This document shows positions 57,031-63,619 of a stretch of 64,000 bases of DNA, in pieces. The translations under genes and the position numbers were made by a program. Origin of the DNA: Cyanobacteria bacterium RI_101 (GTDB lineage: Bacteria > Cyanobacteriota > Cyanobacteriia > Cyanobacteriales > Microcystaceae); the NCBI GenBank assembly GCA_016471375.1, contig WGLZ01000013.1, positions 24,267-88,266 on the forward strand, read 5' to 3'. The first letter of the stretch is position 1. Every line of letters begins with the position of its first letter. The notes under the pieces are model-generated. The model made no database searches. It had not been told where the DNA came from and saw nothing but the letters and a program-made list of their open reading frames with translations.

Positions 57031-57093
57031 AAGGAGCTATTCAGCGCGATTCCCAGAGAACCATCCTGATTGGTTTCCCGTCGGACTTTAGCT

Positions 57094-57609
57094 ATGATAA
57101 GTCTGTTGAAAGTGTTACCCAAGTCGCTGACGACGTTTTTATACGCGGCGGCGGCGCTGTTGAGGTTTTATGGCGACTCAGAAAGCGTCCCCTTCCCCGT
57201 CTTCCGATTTAGCGTCGTTGAGTGGAGTCTCCTGGTTTTCGGTTTGGCGACGGCGTCTCTACTGGTTAATCTCGGCCTTGAGTGGCACGCTGGAAACCGA
57301 GAGAGAAATTGTCGAGTTGAGGAAGGAAACCGAGCGGCTGAGGAAGGAAACCGAGCAAATCAGGAACGAGAAAGAGCGGCTGAGGAGCGAGAAAAAGCCG
57401 ATCGAGAACGAAATCGAGCGGATCAGGAACGAGACCGAGCAGATCAAGAACGAGACCGAGCAGATCAAGAGAGACAACGAGCGGCTCGCCGTGCTAGAGT
57501 CCAAAATCGATGGATTGTTCTTGAAATACAACATCGGCTTAGAAATTCCGCGGAAACCGGAGAAGCCTTAAGGGATTTTGCGGCTTTTTTGGCGGAATAT
57601 GGGGAGTAA
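57094..57609 (+). CDS. membrane/coiled-coil repeat protein, frame A, copy 1
   Basis: 171 codons from ATG 57094. The N-terminus MISLLKVLPKSLTTFLYAAA leads to a transmembrane helix near 45-63 (VEWSLLVFGLATASLLVNLG). A charged region follows with repeated Glu-Arg-Asp/Ala units (about 70-130), and then a C-terminal domain, NRWIVLEIQHRLRN...FAAFLAEYGE. The same DNA is fully open in a second frame (57170-57571). Three copies exist in the array (also 60024-60458 and 63063-63494); their lengths differ by multiples of three within the coil. It precedes a DUF29 gene by 31 bases. Upstream of 57170 the three differences from copy 3 are all silent in this frame. No known family is certain. Confidence 0.55.
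   Translation: MISLLKVLPKSLTTFLYAAAALLRFYGDSESVPFPVFRFSVVEWSLLVFGLATASLLVNLGLEWHAGNRERNCRVEEGNRAAEEGNRANQERERAAEEREKADRERNRADQERDRADQERDRADQERQRAARRARVQNRWIVLEIQHRLRNSAETGEALRDFAAFLAEYGE
57170..57571 (+). CDS. overlapping frame B of the coiled-coil gene, copy 1
   Basis: 133 codons in the +1 frame relative to 57094-57609, from ATG to TAA. It reads as a short hydrophobic start (SWFSVWRRRLYWLISALSG) followed by a regular Glu/Arg/Lys heptad coil and an ending LESKIDGLFLKYNIGLEIP. Eight point differences from copy 3 lie outside the length-variable repeats. Six of these are silent in this frame and only two in frame A, which favours coding here. It is not decided whether B is a separate protein, is reached by ribosomal frameshifting from A, or is a chance opening caused by the GA-rich repeats. 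Confidence 0.4.
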   Translation: MATQKASPSPSSDLASLSGVSWFSVWRRRLYWLISALSGTLETEREIVELRKETERLRKETEQIRNEKERLRSEKKPIENEIERIRNETEQIKNETEQIKRDNERLAVLESKIDGLFLKYNIGLEIPRKPEKP

Positions 57610-57640
57610 TCAGGCGCAAACTTAAGGGTTTAGGTACATT

Positions 57641-58795
57641 ATGGTCGCTGAACTCCGAAAAATAGATCAATCTCTCTACGAGACGGATTATAATCTCTGG
57701 GTTCTGGAAACGGTCGATAAACTCCAGCGCCGGGAATTGGGCGCTTTGGATTGGGAAAATTTGATTGAGGAGGTGATGGATTTGAGTCGGCGCGATAAAC
57801 AGAAGCTAGAGAGTTTGTTGACTCGATTACTGGAGCGTCTCTTGAAGCTAGGCTATTGGCGCTCAGAAAAGGAAAGAAATCAAAACCATTGGCGGCGTGA
57901 AATTCGTAATTTTCGTCTTCAAATTAAGCGCTTACTTAAAAATAGCCCCAGTCTCAAACCCTATTTGTTACAAATTTTTGATGAATGTTACCAAGATGGT
58001 CGCGAGCTAGCCCGCGATAGTTCTGGATTATTGCTCGGCAATTTTCCTGAGCAACCTATCGCTAGTTTAGAGCAGACTTTGGATGAAAATTGGTTTCCCG
58101 CCAGCTTGGAGGACTCAGCGCCGGTTTATAATAACAATAGAATTGAAATTTCTGAAGTCAGGATAGAGACTATGTCATTTAACACCTATAAAAGTATTGG
58201 AGAGGTCGTCCAGGATTACCCGATTTTTTACCAGGAAAATAATTTTATCCAAGAAATCCCTTTAGAGATTAATTCCTATTTTCGTCAGCGCCTTAATTTG
58301 GTTTTGAGAGAGGGGATTGTATTTAATTCGGAATATGCGATTTGTGAAAATATTATTTCTCCTATTCTGCTAGAAGTTTGGCAAAGCTACCGCCATGATT
58401 TGTTGGTCTGGAGTCATCAGCCTTTGAGGTATGACGATAATTTATCGGGTATTCCTGATTACATGGTCGCTCGGCGCTCTCCTAGAGGCAAGATTATTTT
58501 GGAAGCGCCTTATTTAATCGTGGTGGAAGCTAAAAAGGATAATTTCGAGGAGGGTTGGGGACAATGTCTTGTTGAAATGATTACAGCTCAAAAGTTAAAT
58601 ATCAATTCTCAAGTTGAAATTTTTGGCATTGTTTCTAATGGAAAAATCTGGGAATTTGGAAAACTATTCAATACTAATTTTGAGAAAAATATTCAGTTTT
58701 ATAACCTCTCAGATTTAGATAATCTATTTTCGGCGCTGAATTTTATTTTTCAAAAAAGTCAATCTTATGTTACGCAAGACAACGTTGAATCCTGA
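57641..58795 (+). CDS. DUF29 protein fused by stop loss to a PD-(D/E)XK-like domain
   Basis: 384 residues. Residues 1-158 are a complete DUF29 domain (MVAELRKIDQSLYETDYNLW; LDWENLIEEVMDLSRRDKQK; ending ENWFPASLED). At codon 159 the sequence has TCA where sister copies have a stop at the same place (TAA in 60490-60966), so translation continues. A second part with its own ATG at residue 178 follows: SFNTYKSIGEVVQDYPI, then GIPDYMVARRSP and APYLIVVEAKKD, whose PD...E-x-K pattern resembles restriction-type nucleases, and LGN-poor AT-rich text to the end. It could be two products or one fusion. The second part looks inserted, because a DUF29 tail follows it. Confidence 0.75.
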   Translation: MVAELRKIDQSLYETDYNLWVLETVDKLQRRELGALDWENLIEEVMDLSRRDKQKLESLLTRLLERLLKLGYWRSEKERNQNHWRREIRNFRLQIKRLLKNSPSLKPYLLQIFDECYQDGRELARDSSGLLLGNFPEQPIASLEQTLDENWFPASLEDSAPVYNNNRIEISEVRIETMSFNTYKSIGEVVQDYPIFYQENNFIQEIPLEINSYFRQRLNLVLREGIVFNSEYAICENIISPILLEVWQSYRHDLLVWSHQPLRYDDNLSGIPDYMVARRSPRGKIILEAPYLIVVEAKKDNFEEGWGQCLVEMITAQKLNINSQVEIFGIVSNGKIWEFGKLFNTNFEKNIQFYNLSDLDNLFSALNFIFQKSQSYVTQDNVES

Positions 58796-58823
58796 TTGGT
58801 TCCCAGCGCCGGCGGAGGACTAG
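58785..58823 (+). pseudogene. orphan DUF29 C-terminal tail
   Basis: In a frame different from the fused gene, the DNA reads LNPDWFPAPAED then TAG, nearly the same as the ending of the DUF29 gene at 59517-59981 (LNPDWLPAPAED). It overlaps the last codons of the nuclease-like part. This looks like the remains of a DUF29 copy whose body was replaced when the nuclease-like segment entered the array. Confidence 0.7.
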
Positions 58824-58825
58824 CT

Positions 58826-58864
58826 CCAGTTGGGATTTCGGTTTGTCGGCGCTGGGACTATAAT
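58826..58864 (+). promoter_or_regulatory. repeated hairpin and TATAAT element, copy 1
   Basis: After the DUF29 tail, CAGTTGGGATTTCGG and CGGCGCTGGGACTATAATG form the least perfect of three copies of an element also found at 59403-59445 and 60966-61008. The TATAAT hexamer (58859-58864) is intact. It lies 62 bases before the next DUF29 start. Confidence 0.5.
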
Positions 58865-58925
58865 GGGGTTTATTCAAGGTTTTTTTGTTACTCTACCCCC
58901 CAAATCAATAATAAGGAGGTAAGTT

Positions 58926-59402
58926 ATGGTCGCTGAACTCCGAAAACTAGATAAATCTCTCTACGAGACGGATTACAATCTCTGGGTGTTGGAAACGGTC
59001 GATAAACTCCGGCGCCGGGATTTAGACGCATTGGATTGGGAAAATTTAATTGAGGAGGTGGAGGCTTTGAGTCGGCGGGATAAGAAAAAACTGAAAAGTC
59101 TTTTACGGTTGTTGTTTGAGCATCTTCTCAAGCTTACTTACTGGCGTTCTGAGTTAACTTATAATCAGGGGCATTGGCGGGGAGAAATTTTGAATTTTCG
59201 ACAACAGATTAAAGATGATTTGGCAGATAGCCCTAGTTTACGGAGTTATTTAGCTAGTATTTTAGACACTTGTTATGAAGAAGGCCGGGCGGTGGCGGCG
59301 CAACGGTCGCAATTGCCCCTTAGTCATTTTCCTGAAACCCCCATTGCGGACCTGGAGCAGGTTCTAGATGACAGTTGGTTTCCCCCTAGCCCGGAGGAAT
59401 AA
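58926..59402 (+). CDS. DUF29 family protein, copy 2
   Basis: 158 residues, all-helical by pattern. The first 60 (VAELRKLDKSLYETDYNLWV; DLDALDWENLIEEVEALSRR) are nearly identical to the sister copies. The middle (FEHLLKLTYWRSELTYNQGH) and the end (QRSQLPLSHFPETPIADLEQ) vary. GGAGG lies about seven bases before the ATG (AAGGAGGTAAGTT). DUF29 is greatly expanded in cyanobacteria and of unknown function; no catalytic residues stand out. Confidence 0.9.
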   Translation: MVAELRKLDKSLYETDYNLWVLETVDKLRRRDLDALDWENLIEEVEALSRRDKKKLKSLLRLLFEHLLKLTYWRSELTYNQGHWRGEILNFRQQIKDDLADSPSLRSYLASILDTCYEEGRAVAAQRSQLPLSHFPETPIADLEQVLDDSWFPPSPEE

Positions 59403-59445
59403 GCGCCGGTTGGGGTTTCGGTTTTTCGGCGCTGGGCTTATAATG
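59403..59445 (+). promoter_or_regulatory. repeated hairpin and TATAAT element, copy 2
   Basis: AGCGCCG (59403-59409) pairs with CGGCGCT (59428-59434), and TATAAT follows at 59440-59445. It is placed directly after a DUF29 stop. The -10 hexamer is perfect; the -35 is weak. The hairpin could end the upstream transcript and the TATAAT start the next one. Confidence 0.5.
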
Positions 59446-59516
59446 AATTCTATTCAGGAGATCTTGGAGAGCCTAGCGTTATCCTGCCTCCCAAGTGAAT
59501 CGTAAGGAGGTAAGTT

Positions 59517-59981
59517 ATGGTCGTTGAATTTCGCAAAATCGATAAATCGCTTTATGAGGAAGATTATAATCTTTGGGTTTTGGAAACTGTCCAGAAACTA
59601 CTAGACCAAAATTTTGCAGAGTTGGATTTGGAAAATTTAATTGAGGAGGTTGTAGATTTGGGTAGAGAACAGCGCCATAAAGTGGAATCTTATCTACGGC
59701 AGTTGCTGAAACACCTATTACTTTATCAATTCTGGGAATCTGAAAAGATTTGTCGAGGCGGTTGGGCTGATGATATTGACAATTTTAGAGCTGAACTTGA
59801 AATTTTGCTTCGTTCGCAAACGTTGTCTAATTACTGCCTTTCTATCCTTGACTTGACGTATCAGAAAGCTCGCAAGTCGGCGCAAAAAAAGACAGGATTA
59901 AATCATTTTCCCGAAAGTTGTCCTTACTCTCTCGAAGAAGCGCTGAATCCTGATTGGTTACCAGCGCCGGCGGAGGACTAG
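59517..59981 (+). CDS. DUF29 family protein, copy 3 (divergent)
   Basis: 154 residues, the most divergent DUF29 in the array. The start is still recognisable (VVEFRKIDKSLYEEDYNLWV), but the body differs: QNFAELDLENLIEEVVDLGR, YQFWESEKICRGGWADDIDN and KKTGLNHFPESCPYSLEEAL. GGAGG lies at the normal distance. It is followed 20 bases later by copy 2 of the membrane/coiled-coil leader. Its independence suggests it is an older member not recently homogenised with its neighbours. Confidence 0.88.
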   Translation: MVVEFRKIDKSLYEEDYNLWVLETVQKLLDQNFAELDLENLIEEVVDLGREQRHKVESYLRQLLKHLLLYQFWESEKICRGGWADDIDNFRAELEILLRSQTLSNYCLSILDLTYQKARKSAQKKTGLNHFPESCPYSLEEALNPDWLPAPAED

Positions 59982-60023
59982 CGCCGGGCGGTCGGATCTT
60001 TAGCTATGATAAGTCTGTAGAAA

Positions 60024-60458
60024 GTGTTACCCAAGTCGCTGACGACGTTTTTATACGCCGCGGCGGCGCTGTCGAGGTTCTATGGCGACTCAGAAAGCGT
60101 CCCCTTCCCCGTCTTCCGATTTAGCGTCGTTGAATGGAGTCTCCTGGTTTTCGGTTTGGCGACGGCGTCTCTACTGGTTAATCTCGGCCTTGAGTGGCAC
60201 GCTGGAAACCGAGAGAGAAATCGTCGAGTTGAGGACAGAGAAAGAGCGGTTGAGGAGCGAGAAAAAGCGGATCGAGAACGAGACCAAGCGAATCAAGAAC
60301 GAGACCGAGCAGATCAAGAGAGACAACGAGCGGCTCGCCGAGCTAGAATCCAAAATCGATGGATTGTTCTTGAAATACAACATCGGTTTGAAAGTTCCCC
60401 GGAAACCGGAGAAGCCTTAAGGGATTTTGCGGCTTTTTTGGCGGAATATGGGGAGTAA
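60024..60458 (+). CDS. membrane/coiled-coil repeat protein, frame A, copy 2
   Basis: The same gene as 57094-57609, but the ATG at 60006 is followed by a stop at codon 5 (TAG, 60018-60020, where the sisters have TTG). Translation in this frame would need the GTG at 60024, giving 144 residues. The coil is shorter than in copy 1 by 27 codons. The C-terminal domain NRWIVLEIQHRF...FAAFLAEYGE is kept. The early stop shows that frame A from the conserved ATG is not essential in this copy. It precedes a DUF29 gene by 31 bases. Confidence 0.5.
   Translation: MLPKSLTTFLYAAAALSRFYGDSESVPFPVFRFSVVEWSLLVFGLATASLLVNLGLEWHAGNRERNRRVEDRERAVEEREKADRERDQANQERDRADQERQRAARRARIQNRWIVLEIQHRFESSPETGEALRDFAAFLAEYGE
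60082..60420 (+). CDS. overlapping frame B of the coiled-coil gene, copy 2
   Basis: 112 codons, ATG to TAA, homologous to 57170-57571 with two internal deletions that keep the frame. The ending LESKIDGLFLKYNIGLKVP is conserved with three residue changes (E to K, I to V and others). The frame starts after the frame A stop at 60018, so it is untouched by that mutation. Confidence 0.4.
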   Translation: MATQKASPSPSSDLASLNGVSWFSVWRRRLYWLISALSGTLETEREIVELRTEKERLRSEKKRIENETKRIKNETEQIKRDNERLAELESKIDGLFLKYNIGLKVPRKPEKP

Positions 60459-60489
60459 CCACGCGCAAACTTAACTATTTAGGGAAATT

Positions 60490-60966
60490 ATGGTCGCTGA
60501 ACTCCGAAAAATAGATAAATCTCTCTATGAGACGGATTACAATCTTTGGGTGCTAGAAACGGTCGATAAACTCCAGCGCCGGGAATTGGGCGCTTTAGAT
60601 TGGGAAAATTTAATTGAGGAGGTGATAGATTTGAGTCGGCGCGATAAGAAGAAACTGAAAAGTTTGTTGCGACTATTGGTTGAACATTTACTAAAATTGA
60701 CCTATTGGGAGAATGAAATTGAAAATAATCGAGGTCATTGGGAGGCTGAAATTACTAATTTTCGTAAGCTAATTCAGGATGAGTTAACGGATAGTCCTAG
60801 CCTGAAACGTTATCTACAAGAAGTTTGGCAAGAATGCTATCAGGATGGGCGGGAGATAGCGGCTAAACGCTCATCTCTACCTCTCAGCGCCTTTCCTGAA
60901 ACCCCCATTGCGAACCTGGAGCAGGCGCTGGACAAGGATTGGTTTCCCGGTAGCCTGGAGGACTAA
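60490..60966 (+). CDS. DUF29 family protein, copy 4
   Basis: 158 residues. The 5' end is nearly identical to copy 1 (LRKIDKSLYETDYNLWVLET; RRELGALDWENLIEEVIDLS). The variable middle is LLKLTYWENEIENNRGHWEA, and the end KRSSLPLSAFPETPIANLEQ resembles copy 2. It terminates GGAGGACTAAGCGCC; the same bases with TCA in place of TAA occur in the fused gene at 58115, which identifies the lost stop there. It has no good GGAGG site; AGGGAAATT precedes the ATG. Confidence 0.9.
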   Translation: MVAELRKIDKSLYETDYNLWVLETVDKLQRRELGALDWENLIEEVIDLSRRDKKKLKSLLRLLVEHLLKLTYWENEIENNRGHWEAEITNFRKLIQDELTDSPSLKRYLQEVWQECYQDGREIAAKRSSLPLSAFPETPIANLEQALDKDWFPGSLED

Positions 60967-61008
60967 GCGCCGGTTGGGGTTTCGGTTTTTCGGCGCTTGT
61001 TTTATAAT
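60966..61008 (+). promoter_or_regulatory. repeated hairpin and TATAAT element, copy 3
   Basis: AGCGCCG (60966-60972) pairs with CGGCGCT (60991-60997), and TATAAT follows at 61003-61008. It begins at the last base of the DUF29 stop codon. The spacing between hairpin and TATAAT is the same as in copy 2. Confidence 0.5.
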
Positions 61009-61018
61009 GGGGTCTATA

Positions 61019-61068
61019 CAAAATAACTGAGCGTTATGTCGGCGCTTGAGAATAAACAAAAGCGAGGT
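61019..61068 (+). repeat. 50-base leader repeat before DUF29, copy 1
   Basis: A 50-base stretch from CAAAATAACTGAGCG to AAAGCGAGGT recurs with one mismatch at 62508-62557. Both copies end five bases before the ATG of a DUF29 gene and supply its GCGAGG ribosome site. It shows that the duplication included upstream DNA. Confidence 0.75.
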
Positions 61069-61073
61069 AAGCT

Positions 61074-61550
61074 ATGGTCGCTGAACTCCGAAAAATAGAT
61101 AAATCTCTCTACGAGACGGATTACAATCTTTGGGTGTTGGAAATGGTCGATAAACTCCAGCGCCGGCATTTAGACGATTTAGATTGGGAAAATTTAATTG
61201 AGGAGGTGATGGATTTGAGTCGGCGGGATAAGCGCAAGTTAGCAAGTTTATTAACTCGATTAATTGAACATTTATTAAAAATAGCTTATTGGCGCTCTGA
61301 AAGGAAGCGCAATGAAAATCATTGGAAGGGGGAAATTGTCAATTTTCGGATTCAAATTCGGCGCTTATTAAAGGATAGCCCCAGTCTAAGTCCCTACTTG
61401 GACGAAATTTTTCTGGAGGTTTATGGCGACGCGGCGGAGATTTTGAGCCAAAAATCTGGTTTATCTCGTAGTATTTTTACTCAAGATTGCGTCTTGGATC
61501 TAGAGCGGGCGTTAGAGGAGGCTTGGTTCCCCGATCCTGCGGAGGACTAG
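61074..61550 (+). CDS. DUF29 family protein, copy 5
   Basis: 158 residues. Conserved start; the middle IEHLLKIAYWRSERKRNENH and end SQKSGLSRSIFTQDCVLDLE resemble the fused copy 1 more than copies 2 and 4, so two sub-types (LLTRL...LKDSPSL and LLRLL...LADSPSL) alternate along the array. It is followed 22 bases later by the Uma2 gene rather than by a coiled-coil gene. Confidence 0.9.
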   Translation: MVAELRKIDKSLYETDYNLWVLEMVDKLQRRHLDDLDWENLIEEVMDLSRRDKRKLASLLTRLIEHLLKIAYWRSERKRNENHWKGEIVNFRIQIRRLLKDSPSLSPYLDEIFLEVYGDAAEILSQKSGLSRSIFTQDCVLDLERALEEAWFPDPAED

Positions 61551-61572
61551 CGCCGATTGTCAAAAGTTAGCT

Positions 61573-62397
61573 ATGATTAAGTCTGTTGAAAGTGTTACCC
61601 AAGTCGCTGGCGCCGTTTATAACAGTGAGGTGAAATCCGTGACCGCCGCCATAACCGCCCAAGAGCTAGACGCTCAAATGCCTGACGCCAGCCAACTGTT
61701 GAGCGATGAACCCGAGATGGAAAGCTCTTTGCACTATTTTCAGTTAATGCTGTTGGTCGCCTGTTTAGAATTGGCCTGGCAGGATCGACAGGATTTTTTC
61801 ATCGGGGCTAATCTTACGGTTTACTTCAGCCGCCAGCAGTTGAAAAATCGCGAGTTTCGCGGCCCGGATTTTTTCTTGGTTAAAAATACCGAGCGCCGGC
61901 ATCGTAATTCCTGGGTCGTCTGGGAGGAGGACGGCAAGTATCCCGATTTGATTATTGAACTGCTTTCCCCTTCCACTGCCAGCGTGGATCGGAATCTAAA
62001 ACGGCGCCTCTACGCTGAACGGTTTCACACCCCTGAGTATTTTTACTTTTCCCCCGAGACTGGCGAGTTCGCCGGCTTTAGGCTCCAGCTTGACCAATAC
62101 GCTCCCATTGAAGCCAATGAGCGGGGTTGGCTCTGGAGCGAGGTCTTGGGTTTATTCCTCGGAATACGAGATCAACAACTCCGCTACTTTTCTATTGAAG
62201 GCTCTCTGCTACCGACTCCCCAGGAAGCGATCCAGACCGAAGTGGCTAAGGGATTAGCCGAGGTTAAGCGGGAGCGCCGGCGGGCCGCTGAAGCGGAACG
62301 GGAGGCTAAGCAAGAGCGCCGGCGGGCCGCTGAAGCGGAATTAGCGTTAAAAGCGTTGCAGGCTAAACTGCGATCCTTGGGAATCAGTCTTGACTAA
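61573..62397 (+). CDS. Uma2-family (DUF820) PD-(D/E)XK nuclease-fold protein
   Basis: 274 residues. The Uma2 fold spans about 50-195: RGPDFFLV with the first acidic residue, YPDLIIELLSPSTASVDRNL with the catalytic-site segment, and TPEYFYFSPETGEF. The C-terminus (215-262) is an Arg/Glu coiled coil with a near-exact 27-base direct duplication (ERRRAAEAE twice). Uma2 proteins are very abundant in cyanobacteria and predicted to be nucleases, without proven activity. The first 40 bases are nearly identical to the leader of the coiled-coil genes, apart from one inserted T after ATGAT that changes the frame. It occupies the place that the coiled-coil gene has elsewhere. Confidence 0.85.
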   Translation: MIKSVESVTQVAGAVYNSEVKSVTAAITAQELDAQMPDASQLLSDEPEMESSLHYFQLMLLVACLELAWQDRQDFFIGANLTVYFSRQQLKNREFRGPDFFLVKNTERRHRNSWVVWEEDGKYPDLIIELLSPSTASVDRNLKRRLYAERFHTPEYFYFSPETGEFAGFRLQLDQYAPIEANERGWLWSEVLGLFLGIRDQQLRYFSIEGSLLPTPQEAIQTEVAKGLAEVKRERRRAAEAEREAKQERRRAAEAELALKALQAKLRSLGISLD

Positions 62398-62507
62398 CGG
62401 AGTGCGAGATATTATGGTTCACGTCAACGAATGCCTATAGCGGTCGTAGATGATTCGTAAATCAAGCTCTTCGCAATCAAGGATAAAATCACCACCCCGG
62501 CTATCTG

Positions 62508-62557
62508 CAAAATAACTGGGCGTTATGTCGGCGCTTGAGAATAAACAAAAGCGAGGT
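62508..62557 (+). repeat. 50-base leader repeat before DUF29, copy 2
   Basis: The partner of 61019-61068 with one difference (G for A in AACTGGGCG). Between the Uma2 stop and this leader, 62398-62507 shows no gene. Confidence 0.75.
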
Positions 62558-62562
62558 CAATT

Positions 62563-63039
62563 ATGGTCGCTGAACTCCGAAAACTAGATAAATCGCTCTA
62601 CGAGACGGATTACAATCTTTGGGTGTTGGAAATGGTCGATAAACTCCAGCGCCGGGATTTGGGCGCATTGGATTGGGAAAATTTAATTGAGGAGGTGGAG
62701 GCTTTGAGTCGTCGGGACAGGAAAAAACTTAAAAGCTTGTTGATTAAGTTGTTTGAGCATCTACTGAAGCTTCGATATTGGTCTTCGGAATATCTACGAA
62801 ATAAAGGGCATTGGGAGGGGGAGATTCGCAATTTTAGACAACTGATCCAGTTAGAGTTAGCGGATAGCCCTAGCTTGAAGTCTTATTTAGCAGAGGAGCT
62901 GAGCGACTGTTATGAGAAGGGGCGCCGATTAGCGGCGGATCGGTCTCAATTGCCTCTCAGTGTTTTTCCTTCCGTTCCCATAGCGGATCTGGAGCGCGTT
63001 TTGAATGAAGATTGGTTACCAGCGCCGGCGGAGGACTAG
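62563..63039 (+). CDS. DUF29 family protein, copy 6
   Basis: 158 residues. It has the conserved start (LRKLDKSLYETDYNLWVLEM; DLGALDWENLIEEVEALSRR), the variable middle FEHLLKLRYWSSEYLRNKGH, and an end ADRSQLPLSVFPSVPIADLE that ends WLPAPAED. It is followed 23 bases later by copy 3 of the coiled-coil gene. Sub-type with LADSPSL. Confidence 0.9.
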   Translation: MVAELRKLDKSLYETDYNLWVLEMVDKLQRRDLGALDWENLIEEVEALSRRDRKKLKSLLIKLFEHLLKLRYWSSEYLRNKGHWEGEIRNFRQLIQLELADSPSLKSYLAEELSDCYEKGRRLAADRSQLPLSVFPSVPIADLERVLNEDWLPAPAED

Positions 63040-63062
63040 CGCCGATTGTCGGATACTTAGCT

Positions 63063-63494
63063 ATGATAAGTTTGTTGAAAGTGTTACCCAAGTCGCTGAC
63101 GACGTTTTTGTACGCGGCGGCGGCGCTGTTGAGGTTCTATGGCGACTCAGAAAGCATCCCCTTCCCCGTCTTCCGATTTAGCGTCGTTGAATGGAGTCTC
63201 CTGGTTTTCGGTTTGGCGACGGCGTCTCTACTGGTTAATCTCGGCCTTGAGTGGCACGCTGGAAACCGAGAGAGAAATCGTCGAGCTGAGGACAGAGAAA
63301 GAGCGGTTGAGGAGCGAGAAAAAGCGGATCGAGAACGAGACCGAGCAGATCAAGAGAGACAACGAGCGACTCGCCGAGCTAGAATCCAAAATCGATGGAT
63401 TGTTCTTGAAATACAACATCGGCTTAGAAATTCCCCGGAAACCGGAGAAGCCTTAAGGGATTTTGCGGCTTTTTTGGCGGAATATGGGGAGTAA
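63063..63494 (+). CDS. membrane/coiled-coil repeat protein, frame A, copy 3
   Basis: 143 residues from ATG 63063, intact in this frame: MISLLKVLPKSLTTFLYAAA, the transmembrane helix VEWSLLVFGLATASLLVNLG, the shortest coil of the three copies, and the C-terminal NRWIVLEIQHRLRN...AEYGE. The shorter coil shows that the repeat number varies between copies. Its first 76 bases differ from copy 1 only at silent sites of this frame. Confidence 0.55.
   Translation: MISLLKVLPKSLTTFLYAAAALLRFYGDSESIPFPVFRFSVVEWSLLVFGLATASLLVNLGLEWHAGNRERNRRAEDRERAVEEREKADRERDRADQERQRATRRARIQNRWIVLEIQHRLRNSPETGEALRDFAAFLAEYGE
63139..63456 (+). CDS. overlapping frame B of the coiled-coil gene, copy 3
   Basis: 105 codons, ATG to TAA, the shortest of the three frame B copies. 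It keeps the start ATQKASPSPSSDLASLNG and the end LFLKYNIGLEIPRKPEKP unchanged in length. The third independent copy to remain open in this frame. Confidence 0.4.
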   Translation: MATQKASPSPSSDLASLNGVSWFSVWRRRLYWLISALSGTLETEREIVELRTEKERLRSEKKRIENETEQIKRDNERLAELESKIDGLFLKYNIGLEIPRKPEKP

Positions 63495-63507
63495 AAAGTT
63501 GCTTGAA

Positions 63508-63572
63508 AAGCCCCCCCTAGCCCCCCAATTCTGGGGGGAATCAGACTCAAAGTCTCCCAAACTTCGGGGGCT
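63508..63572. repeat. degenerate dispersed C/G-run repeat
   Basis: AAGCCCCCCCTAGCCCCCC and a following hairpin CCCCCCAATTCTGGGGGG, then CAAAGTCTCCCAAACTTCGGGGG. A relative of 28224-28299. It lies between a coiled-coil gene and the last DUF29 gene, showing that a mobile repeat entered this cassette. Confidence 0.6.
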
Positions 63573-63619
63573 AATTGCTCCTTATTAAATATCTTCTAAG
63601 TTCGCTCTCTAGGTAAGTT

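Noticed and set aside
57259..57534. Minus-strand Ser/Leu-rich frames over the coiled-coil genes (also 60171-60383 and 63228-63419)
   Set aside because: They are the complement of the GA-rich coil repeats; the Ser/Leu/Ile text is simply the antisense of Glu/Arg codons.
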